Below, piece by piece: positions 7,387 through 14,277 of a DNA stretch of 64,000 nucleotides. The translations under genes and the position numbers were made by a program. A model generated the notes under the pieces. It saw only the letters and a program-made list of their open reading frames with translations, had not been told where the DNA came from and searched no databases. Source of the DNA: JAJISG01 sp964347325 (lineage in GTDB: Archaea; Thermoplasmatota; Thermoplasmata; RBG-16-68-12; JAJISG01); assembly GCA_964347325.1 (NCBI GenBank), contig CAYFYA010000005.1, forward strand, positions 51,130-115,129. The letters run 5' to 3'. How positions within the stretch are numbered: position 1 is the first letter of the stretch; every line of letters begins with the position of its first letter.

Positions 7387-9029
7387 TGGAATCCGGCTTC
7401 AACTGGAGACGACGAGAGGAGGGATTGGAGGCCCTTGATAAGGAGTTCGACGTCATAGTCGTCGGCGGCGGAATCAACGGCTGCGCGGTGGCGAACGAGA
7501 CAGCGAGGAGAGGTCAACGCGTTCTCCTCTTGGAGAAGGGGGACATCGGCAGCGGGACCAGCGGTAGGTCATCACGCCTGATCCACGGAGGGTTGAGGTA
7601 TCTCAAACATGGACAGGTTAAGGTCGTTTGGGACGGGTGCAGAGAGCGCCACTGGTTGAGGACCCACTACCCCTACCTCGTTCGCCCGGTTCGGTTCATC
7701 ATACCCTTCTACGAAGGCGAGGGAGAGGGGCCTGTCCTGACTTTTCTGGGACTCTGGATCTACGATCTCCTCTCGGCCTTCAGGAATGTCAGCAGGCACC
7801 GTCGTCTGAGGCGAGGGGAGGTCCTCGCCGAGGAACCAAGACTGCGATCAGGGGGGCTCCAGGGTGGTGCCGTCTACTACGACTGCATGACCGATGACTT
7901 CAGGCTCGTTCTCCTCAACGCCGCCATGGCGAACGCTGCGGGGGCGTACGTACTCTCGCACTGCCGCGTGGAAGCCCCCACACTCGAAAACGATCGCGTG
8001 GTTGGGGTACAGTTCACCGACCTGTTAAGCGGCGAACCCCATTCGGCCCGAGGTCGAATCGTGATCAACACCACGGGCCCATGGAGCGACCTGATTAGAG
8101 TCGGGATTGGGGCCGCAGAGCCGATGTTGAGGCCGACCAAGGGCGTTCACCTAATCGTCCCACGGGAGAAGGTAGGTAACCGCAACGCCGTGGTCATCAG
8201 ATCTCCGACGGATGGACGAGTCCTCTTCACCCTCCCATGGGGGAAGCACACCATCATCGGGACCACCGACACCGACTTCCCAGGTGACCCGGACGAGGTT
8301 CAGGTTGAGGGGTGGGATGTGGACTACCTGCTCGAGGCAGTGAATGGCGCCTTTCCTCGGACCGAACTTCGGCGCAGTGACGTAGTGAGCACCTACGCAG
8401 CCCTCCGCCCTCTGGTCGGGCGACAAGGTGTGTCCGAAGGAGAGGTAAGCAGAGACTTCAAGATCGTGGAAGATGCGCCGGGGCTTGTGTCCATTCTGGG
8501 CGGGAAGCTCACCACCTACAGGCCCTCAACGCTTAGGGTTGCAGACATCGTTTCGCGGATAGTATCCAGGCGTCCGGACAAGATGAGAAGAGGCACTGGC
8601 ACCCGAAGGGGCATCCCGGAGGAAGACATTCTCGGCATCAAGAAAGAGGCCGCACAGAGAGCCGCCCAACTCGGATTGGATCAAGAGGTCGCCGGCTCTC
8701 TGGTCGCTTCCTACGGCCCACACTCCGGGTCGATCCTGGAGCTCGCCTCTCAGGGGGACCTCCGCAGGAGGATTGTTCCGGACCTCCCTCGGATCATGGC
8801 TGAGATCGTCTATTCCGTCGAAAGTGAAATGGCTCTGAGATTGGAGGACGTTCTTGTCCGTCGAACCAGGTTGTTCTACGAAGATACAGGGCACGGGTTG
8901 GGGGTAGCCAAGGAGGTCGCGGAACTGATGGCAGCCAGGACGGGGTGGAGTGACGAGCGAGTTCAACGAGAGGTGGACGATTACCGTGGCCTCGTGGAAT
9001 CGATGAGGGCCTCTCTGGAGGGGGGCTAG
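7386..9029 (+). CDS. glpD: FAD-dependent glycerol-3-phosphate dehydrogenase
   Basis: A 547-residue GlpD/GlpA-type flavoprotein that oxidises sn-glycerol 3-phosphate to DHAP, passing electrons to quinone. The dinucleotide fold is VIVVGGGINGCAVANETA (about 23-40), followed by the GlpD signature GTSGRSSRLIHGGLRYL. The substrate-binding C-terminal part includes LPWGKHTIIGTTDTDFPG and ILGGKLTTYR. The ATG at 7386 overlaps the stop of the AGPS-like gene by one base, indicating translational coupling. A frame extends upstream, but that extension is antisense-free noise inside the AGPS-like gene. In this operon it could either supply DHAP to the AGPS-like enzyme or act on its ether product. Confidence 0.92.
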   Translation: MESGFNWRRREEGLEALDKEFDVIVVGGGINGCAVANETARRGQRVLLLEKGDIGSGTSGRSSRLIHGGLRYLKHGQVKVVWDGCRERHWLRTHYPYLVRPVRFIIPFYEGEGEGPVLTFLGLWIYDLLSAFRNVSRHRRLRRGEVLAEEPRLRSGGLQGGAVYYDCMTDDFRLVLLNAAMANAAGAYVLSHCRVEAPTLENDRVVGVQFTDLLSGEPHSARGRIVINTTGPWSDLIRVGIGAAEPMLRPTKGVHLIVPREKVGNRNAVVIRSPTDGRVLFTLPWGKHTIIGTTDTDFPGDPDEVQVEGWDVDYLLEAVNGAFPRTELRRSDVVSTYAALRPLVGRQGVSEGEVSRDFKIVEDAPGLVSILGGKLTTYRPSTLRVADIVSRIVSRRPDKMRRGTGTRRGIPEEDILGIKKEAAQRAAQLGLDQEVAGSLVASYGPHSGSILELASQGDLRRRIVPDLPRIMAEIVYSVESEMALRLEDVLVRRTRLFYEDTGHGLGVAKEVAELMAARTGWSDERVQREVDDYRGLVESMRASLEGG

Positions 9030-9030
9030 G

Positions 9031-9948
9031 ATGCTGATCGTCGTGAACCCCAAAGCTGCGGGGGGAGAAGTCGGTCGAAGTTGGCCGCAGCTTGAGCCTC
9101 GTCTCAGGTCACTGGTCGACATGCCGAGGGTAGCAACCACCACGGGGCCTCTCTCAGCCATCGGATTCATCGAGGATGCCCTCGCACAGGGTGAGACGGA
9201 AATCGCCATCGTCGGCGGCGACGGGACCGTCAACGAAGCCGTCAATGCCCTCATCGAAGGCGATCGACCTGTCCTGAAGGAGGCACGTCTCACGATTATC
9301 CCCGTGGGTAGCGGCACGGATTACGCCAAGACGCTGGGACTGCCGAGAGGTCTCGAGCACGCCGAGGCGATTTTTCGGGCTACAGCCACTAGGCTTGTCG
9401 ACGTGGGGAAGGCGACCTTTGTCAACTTTGAAGGAGAGACGGAGACCCGCTACTTTGCGAACATCTTGGAGGCTGGTGTGGGGGCAGAGGTGGTCGAGAA
9501 GGTCAATCGAAGCTCGAAGCTCCTCGGAGGTACGGCGGCATTCCTGTGGGCCATCGTAACGACACTGCCTGGGTATGAGAACCGGGCGATGGAAGTCGAG
9601 GTGGATGGTGAGGTGATTGCCGTCGGCCTCATGAACAGTGTGATCATTGCGAACGGCAGGTTCTACGGAAGTGGGCTCCAGCCAGCGCCCATGGCTGAGG
9701 TCGACGATGGCACTTTCGAAATAGTCCTCATCGGGGATTTCACGCTCGGGGAGGCGTTAAGCAATCTTGGCAAGCTTCGAACGGGAGACCACCTGGAGCA
9801 TCCCAAGGTCAGCCATGCTAGGGGGAAGCGTGTCGTCGTTTCGGCCGAGCGTGAGGTCTTGGCGGAGATGGACGGAGAGGTCGTAGGCGGACTACCGATG
9901 GAGGTGGACCTGCTGCCTCGCCTCCTCCCCGTTCGCGTCCTCCGCTGA
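9031..9948 (+). CDS. Diacylglycerol kinase family lipid kinase
   Basis: A 305-residue lipid kinase of the DAGK catalytic/YegS family. Motifs: VNPKAAGG (5-12), the nucleotide-binding GGDGTVNEAVNAL (from residue 62), and IPVGSGTDYAKTLGLPR, which corresponds to the GTGNDFAR loop of the family. The C-terminal domain has the usual ANGRFYGSGLQPAPMAEVDDG segment. Members phosphorylate diacylglycerol, sphingoid bases or related lipid alcohols, typically at the membrane surface. It begins one base after the glpD stop, so AGPS-like, GlpD and this kinase form one transcript. The likely substrate is a glycerol lipid made or recycled by the neighbours; this is inference. Confidence 0.9.
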   Translation: MLIVVNPKAAGGEVGRSWPQLEPRLRSLVDMPRVATTTGPLSAIGFIEDALAQGETEIAIVGGDGTVNEAVNALIEGDRPVLKEARLTIIPVGSGTDYAKTLGLPRGLEHAEAIFRATATRLVDVGKATFVNFEGETETRYFANILEAGVGAEVVEKVNRSSKLLGGTAAFLWAIVTTLPGYENRAMEVEVDGEVIAVGLMNSVIIANGRFYGSGLQPAPMAEVDDGTFEIVLIGDFTLGEALSNLGKLRTGDHLEHPKVSHARGKRVVVSAEREVLAEMDGEVVGGLPMEVDLLPRLLPVRVLR

Positions 9949-9980
9949 AGGCCTTATTACTCATCCCCCTTTCTCATGCG

Positions 9981-10538
9981 ATGCCCCTCCCCGCCGTCTA
10001 CAGGGAATCGCTACCTGTTCTACTATTGGCGGGGCTAGGTCTGGTAGCGGCCGGCCTCGTCCTCGGAGGAATGAGGGATGTCCTGGAACGTACTCCTGGG
10101 CTCCTGGTTATGGTGCCGGCCCTCATCGCCCTTCGCGGCGGCATCAGTGGCGCCCTTGGCGCGCGGATGGGCTCCGCCTTCCACATGGGTCTAATCTCGG
10201 AGGGCAGCCTCTGGAACGACGAGGCTCAGCAGAACGTGCTCGCTGCCGTTCTTTTGAGCGCCCTCTTCTCCTTCCTGGCGGGCGTATTGAGCTACGCGAC
10301 CTCGATTCTACTAGGCCTCCAGACTGCAAGTCTCGTGTCCCTTGCGCTCATCGCCACGCTTGCCGGAACCCTGGCTGGCATTTCGCAGGTTGGCATAACC
10401 TTCGGCATCATCCTGGCTGCCTTCCGTTGGGGTCTCGATCCAGATAACGTTACCACCCCCACCCTGGCAACCGTCGGGGATGTCATCACAATCCTCCTCC
10501 TCTTCGTGATCGCCCTGTCCATGGGAGGCGTTGCATGA
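9981..10538 (+). CDS. MgtE/SLC41-type membrane domain protein, first half
   Basis: A 185-residue integral membrane protein matching one MgtE transmembrane domain (divalent cation channel/transporter). About five hydrophobic segments are visible, with the family's conserved first-half sequence VMVPALIALRGGISGALGARMGSAFHMGLIS and the later acidic loop GLDPDNVTTPTLATVGDV, whose Asp residues line the Mg2+ pathway in MgtE. It lacks the cytosolic N and CBS domains of bacterial MgtE. The next gene overlaps by four bases (ATGA) and encodes a second copy of the same domain. The two probably form a heterodimer equivalent to the duplicated domain of SLC41 proteins. Confidence 0.85.
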   Translation: MPLPAVYRESLPVLLLAGLGLVAAGLVLGGMRDVLERTPGLLVMVPALIALRGGISGALGARMGSAFHMGLISEGSLWNDEAQQNVLAAVLLSALFSFLAGVLSYATSILLGLQTASLVSLALIATLAGTLAGISQVGITFGIILAAFRWGLDPDNVTTPTLATVGDVITILLLFVIALSMGGVA

Positions 10539-11092
10539 CGTTCTACTCCTACAGGACCATCATGGGCGAGAGCTTCCTGGCGCTGACCTTTCTTCTGGTT
10601 GTCACCCTCCTTGCGGGCCACCTCCTCAACGGGGCTGCCGACCTCTTCCTGGCGGCCCCCTTTCTCCTCATCCTGGTTCCCGTGGTCAACGGCATCGGCG
10701 GGAACGTTGGTACTGTCCTTGGATCCCGAATCACCTCGGGCCTCTATACAGGGACCATCGCCCCGAAGCTGGGGGACAGGGGGCTCCTCCGGAACGTCAG
10801 AGACGGCGTCATCCTCTACATCGTAACCTTCACCGTTCTGGCAATGTTCATATACGGATTGGGGCCATTAACAGGAGTCGTACCACCCTTTGGAGTGGGG
10901 GTGCTCCTCTTAGTCATGCTCTCCACCGGTCTGATGCTCGCGGGGGTCCTTACCGCGGTGACCGTCTCGGTGGCCTTCCTATCCTTTTCCAGGGGCCTAG
11001 ACCCCGACAACTTCGTCACTCCGGTGGTGACGACTATGGGAGACATCGTTGGAATTGGATTCCTGGTCTTGGTTCTGGGGGTGCTACTGTGA
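10535..11092 (+). CDS. MgtE/SLC41-type membrane domain protein, second half
   Basis: A second 185-residue MgtE membrane domain. Conserved elements mirror those of its partner: LILVPVVNGIGGNVGTVLGSRITSG in the first half and RGLDPDNFVTPVVTTMGD before the last transmembrane helix. About five membrane segments are apparent. Start ATG overlaps the preceding stop by four bases, and its own stop overlaps the GTG start of the following PhoU-TrkA_C gene. This four-gene arrangement (two membrane halves, two cytosolic regulators) suggests that regulatory domains normally fused in other transporters are provided here as separate subunits. Confidence 0.85.
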   Translation: MTFYSYRTIMGESFLALTFLLVVTLLAGHLLNGAADLFLAAPFLLILVPVVNGIGGNVGTVLGSRITSGLYTGTIAPKLGDRGLLRNVRDGVILYIVTFTVLAMFIYGLGPLTGVVPPFGVGVLLLVMLSTGLMLAGVLTAVTVSVAFLSFSRGLDPDNFVTPVVTTMGDIVGIGFLVLVLGVLL

Positions 11093-11697
11093 AAGAGAGC
11101 TTTGAGGAAGTCGAGTACGAGCCTACGAGCGTCAAGGACCTGTTGGTTGAGATGAAGGATACCAGCGAACTGATTATCGACCTGGCGTACGCGGCGGTAA
11201 TGTTCGACAGTGACGAGCTGGCGGAGGAGGTCCGTCACCTGGAGAGCAGGATGGACTTCCTGAGGTACCAGATGCGTATGATCGCCCTCATGGCTAGCAG
11301 GACGAGAGAGGACTCCGAGAGGCTGGCGGGGATCCTTCAGGTTGCTTCGGCCGCGGAGACCATCTCGAACGCGGCGGGCGACATCGTGGACCTCCTGGAG
11401 CAGAGGATAGAAGCTAGGCCCTTCCTGCCCTTCGTCCTCCAGGAAGCGGAGGAGAAGATCCGAATCCTGCGAATGAGCAAGAAGTCCTCCATGCTAGCGC
11501 GGGACGTAGCGGACCTTCGAGTTGAGTCGGAGACCGGGATGAGGATTATCGCCATCCGCCGCGGAAGACGTTGGAACTACGACCCGCCTAGCAGCACAGT
11601 CCTCAGGGAAGGCGACCTGTTGATTGTTCGTGGGACGGAAGACGGCTACAACAGGCTGACGAGATACGCGTCTGGAGAGGAGGGTTGGCCGGGGTGA
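11089..11697 (+). CDS. PhoU-like / TrkA_C (RCK_C) regulatory protein A
   Basis: A 202-residue soluble protein starting at GTG (11089), which overlaps the stop of the MgtE-like gene. The N-terminal helical part (residues 10-110, beginning VKDLLVEMKDTSELIIDLAYAA) is PhoU-like. The C-terminal part (about 120-195) is a TrkA_C/RCK_C domain: RVESETGMRIIAIRRGRRW, then REGDLLIVRG. Such domains bind ligands or cations and gate transporters. It is a paralogue of the next gene (shared EMKDTSEL and ETGM-IAIRRG-RW). Cytosolic regulator of the split MgtE-type transporter is the natural reading of the context. Confidence 0.85.
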   Translation: MKESFEEVEYEPTSVKDLLVEMKDTSELIIDLAYAAVMFDSDELAEEVRHLESRMDFLRYQMRMIALMASRTREDSERLAGILQVASAAETISNAAGDIVDLLEQRIEARPFLPFVLQEAEEKIRILRMSKKSSMLARDVADLRVESETGMRIIAIRRGRRWNYDPPSSTVLREGDLLIVRGTEDGYNRLTRYASGEEGWPG

Positions 11698-11701
11698 TCG
11701 C

Positions 11702-12256
11702 TTGGATATAGAGGACATTCTCCTTGAGATGAAGGACACGAGCGAGCTGATGGTGGACCTGGCCTACTCTGCCCTCCTCTACGACAACGAGGAGATCGCC
11801 CGCCAGGTCCTGGAGCTGGAGAGCCAAGTAGACGAATGGGACGAACAGGTTCAGAAGCTGGCGGTGGAGAGGGCGATCGAGGATAGAGACGTGGAGAAGG
11901 CCCTGGTCTTCATACGACTCGCGGACTCCATCGAGACAGTAGCCGACGGTGCCATCGAGATCGCCGACGTCGTTCTGAGGGATATCGAGCCCCATCCTGT
12001 GGTGGCAGCCGCATTGAAGGAGTCAGATACTGCAATCACAACCGTGAAGGTGCCTGCAGCATCTCCGGCGGCGGGCAGAACGCTGGGGGAGATGAAGCTG
12101 GCTTCAGAGACCGGCATGTGGGTCATCGCCATTCGCAGGGGAGAGAGATGGATCTACGGCCCCGACGAGAACACTCGGGTGGAGCCGGGAGATCTGCTCA
12201 TCGCCCGCGGACCCGTGGAAGGCGAGGAGGAGCTTAGGCACTACATCGGTGGATAG
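11702..12256 (+). CDS. PhoU-like / TrkA_C (RCK_C) regulatory protein B
   Basis: A 184-residue paralogue of the preceding protein, sharing ILLEMKDTSELMVDLAYSA at the N-terminus and SETGMWVIAIRRGERWIYG with EPGDLLIARGP in the C-terminal TrkA_C domain. The only usable start is TTG at 11702, four bases after the stop of the upstream gene; the nearby GTG at 11694 is out of frame and runs into a stop. Tandem PhoU-TrkA_C proteins in one operon probably form a hetero-oligomeric gating ring. The stop codon (12254-12256) overlaps the 3' end of a tRNA-Gln gene on the opposite strand. Confidence 0.85.
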   Translation: MDIEDILLEMKDTSELMVDLAYSALLYDNEEIARQVLELESQVDEWDEQVQKLAVERAIEDRDVEKALVFIRLADSIETVADGAIEIADVVLRDIEPHPVVAAALKESDTAITTVKVPAASPAAGRTLGEMKLASETGMWVIAIRRGERWIYGPDENTRVEPGDLLIARGPVEGEEELRHYIGG

Positions 12257-12326
12257 CCCCGGGCAGATTCGAACTGCCGTCACGAGGTCCAGAACCTCGC
12301 ATGATTGACCGCTACACTACGGGGCT
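12254..12326 (-). tRNA. tRNA-Gln (anticodon CTG)
   Basis: A complete cloverleaf on the minus strand: acceptor AGCCCCG/CGGGGCT, anticodon stem CGAGG/CCTCG with loop TTCTGGA (anticodon CTG), T arm GGCAG-TTCGAAT-CTGCC, discriminator A. The first pair is A1-U72, the archaeal form of tRNA-Gln; bacteria usually have U1-A72. No CCA is encoded and no intron is present. It begins 23 bases after the stop of the glnS gene, on the same strand, and its last bases overlap the stop codon of the convergent PhoU-TrkA_C gene. Confidence 0.93.
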
Positions 12327-12349
12327 GCTTTGAGGCCTCATCTAGGCCT

Positions 12350-14038
12350 CTAGGAGCGGTTCACGCCAGAATCGCGTTTCTGCATCTTCGCCCATGGGTC
12401 GCGGAGCGTCGCTGTCCTGTTCAGCACCAACCGATCATCTTCAGTATCGGGGTCCACGCAGAAATAGCCATTCCGTTCGAACTGGAATCGTGAGAAGGGC
12501 CCCAGCCCGCGAACCGCGGGCTCGACCTTGCAGCCCATCAAGACCTTGAGAGACTCTGGGTTCACGAAATCCTTGAAGTCCCTGCCCCTCTCACCGAGTG
12601 GGTCCGATACGTTGAAGAGCTTGTCGTAGAGGCGCACCTGGGCATCGACAGCGTGTTCAGCCGAGACCCAATGCAGCGTGGATCGGACCTTCCTGCCGTC
12701 GGGGGCGTCTCCCCCTCGCGTGGCTGGGTCCACCGTGCAGCGAAGTTCCACTACCTCCCCACCTTCCTTGATCGCCTCCTGGCACGTGACCAGGTAGGCG
12801 TACCTCAGCCTGACCTCCCGACCCGGTGCCAATCGGTAGTACTTCTCCGGAGGGTCTTCCATGAAGTCTTCCGCCTCGATGTAGAGGACGCGGGAGAAGG
12901 GCACCTTGCGGGTGCCAGCACTCGGATCCTCCGGATTATTCACGGCATCGAACCACTCCACCTTGGCCTCCGGGTGGTTCTCGATAACCAGTCTCAGAGG
13001 GCGCAGGACACCCATGAATCGCGGCGTGGTCCTGTTGAGATCTTCCCGTACACAATGCTCCAAGAATTCGAAGTCGACCGTGCTGTGGACCTTGGCAACG
13101 CCGATTCGACTGCAGAAACTCCTGATGGAAGCGGGGGAGTAGCCGCGGCGGCGCATCCCACTGATAGTGGGCAAACGAGGGTCGTCCCATCCGTCGACGT
13201 AGCCACCCTCGACGAGTTCTAGGAGCTTCCGCTTGCTCATCACCGTGTAAGTCAGGTTGAGGCGTGCAAACTCGATCTGCCGCGGATGGTAGACACCAAG
13301 CTCCCCCAGGTACCAATCGTAGAGGGGACGATGGTCCTCGAACTCCAGGGTGCATAGGGAGTGGGTGATGCCCTCGATGGAGTCTTCCAGGCCGTGGGCC
13401 CAATCGTAGGTTGGGTAGATGCACCACTTGTCCCCGGTGTTATGGTGGGTGGCGTGAAGGATCCTGTACATCACGGGATCTCGCATGTTCATATTCGGAT
13501 GGGCCATGTCGATCCTAGCGCGCAAGACCTTCTCCCCCTCGGAGAACTCGCCAGCTCGCATCCGCTCCAGCAGTTCTAGGTTCTCACCGACAGACCGCTT
13601 CCTGTGGGGGCTCTCGATTCCAGGGGTTGTCAGCGTCCCTCGCTGCTCGCTGATTTGCTCCGCCTGCAGGTCGTCCACAAAAGCCTTGCCCTTCTTGACC
13701 AGCTGGACCGCATAGTTATACATCTGGTCGAAGTAGTCGGAGGCGAAGTAGAGGCGGTCATCCCAGTCGAAGCCGAGCCACTTCACGTCCTCGATGATCG
13801 ACTGGACGTACGTCTTCTCCTCTCTGAGGGGGTTCGTGTCGTCGAAGCGGAGGTTGCAGAGGCCTCCATACTCCTCAGCGACGCCGAAGTTGAGGCAGAT
13901 CGACTTGGCGTGGCCTATGTGGAGGTAGCCGTTGGGCTCCGGTGGGAAGCGAGTGTGCACTCGACCCTCGTATCTGCCCGTCTGGTTGTCCTTATCGATG
14001 ATCTTGCGGATGAAGTCCGTTGGAGGCTCCGATTCCAT
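12350..14038 (-). CDS. glnS: Glutaminyl-tRNA synthetase (bacterial/eukaryotic type)
   Basis: A 562-residue class I synthetase that charges tRNA-Gln with glutamine directly. The class signature PEPNGYLHIGHAKSICLN (HIGH at 40-43) and TVMSKRKL (266-270) are intact. GlnRS-specific segments DDTNP and YDWAHGLEDSIEGITHSLCT match E. coli GlnRS rather than archaeal GluRS. The C-terminal beta-barrel anticodon-binding region is full length (for example FSRVLYIEAEDFMEDPP). I chose the ATG at 14038: the longer frame would run into the tRNA gene upstream. Archaea generally make Gln-tRNA with GatDE and lack GlnRS, so the gene is probably horizontally acquired. It sits 27 bases after one tRNA-Gln and 23 bases before another, all co-oriented. 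Confidence 0.95.
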   Translation of the reverse strand: MESEPPTDFIRKIIDKDNQTGRYEGRVHTRFPPEPNGYLHIGHAKSICLNFGVAEEYGGLCNLRFDDTNPLREEKTYVQSIIEDVKWLGFDWDDRLYFASDYFDQMYNYAVQLVKKGKAFVDDLQAEQISEQRGTLTTPGIESPHRKRSVGENLELLERMRAGEFSEGEKVLRARIDMAHPNMNMRDPVMYRILHATHHNTGDKWCIYPTYDWAHGLEDSIEGITHSLCTLEFEDHRPLYDWYLGELGVYHPRQIEFARLNLTYTVMSKRKLLELVEGGYVDGWDDPRLPTISGMRRRGYSPASIRSFCSRIGVAKVHSTVDFEFLEHCVREDLNRTTPRFMGVLRPLRLVIENHPEAKVEWFDAVNNPEDPSAGTRKVPFSRVLYIEAEDFMEDPPEKYYRLAPGREVRLRYAYLVTCQEAIKEGGEVVELRCTVDPATRGGDAPDGRKVRSTLHWVSAEHAVDAQVRLYDKLFNVSDPLGERGRDFKDFVNPESLKVLMGCKVEPAVRGLGPFSRFQFERNGYFCVDPDTEDDRLVLNRTATLRDPWAKMQKRDSGVNRS

Positions 14039-14065
14039 GGCAGCCCACTCTGAGGATGCTGGAGA

Positions 14066-14136
14066 TAGCCCCGGCCGGATTTGAACCGGCGCCTGGGGAT
14101 CCAGAGTCCCATATGCTGCCACTACACCACGGGGCT
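14066..14136 (-). tRNA. tRNA-Gln (anticodon CTG), second copy
   Basis: A second, different tRNA-Gln on the minus strand: acceptor AGCCCCG/CGGGGCT with A1-U72 and discriminator A, anticodon loop CTCTGGA (anticodon CTG), T arm GCCGG-TTCAAAT-CCGGC. The anticodon stem has four clear pairs (GGGA/TCCC) and a mismatched outer position. Its body differs from the copy at 12254-12326 in the D, anticodon and T arms, so this is not a recent tandem duplicate. It lies directly upstream of glnS. Confidence 0.9.
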
Positions 14137-14277
14137 GCTCCTTAAGTCTCAGTCCAAGTTGTCTCTAAATACCTTTCCTCAATTGCGCGGCACGGACCGC
14201 TTCAGGCAGGTGGGCTGACATCCACCGCAGCTCCGTAGGGGGGCCACATTATCAGGGAGGTCTTGCAGGCGGGAACT

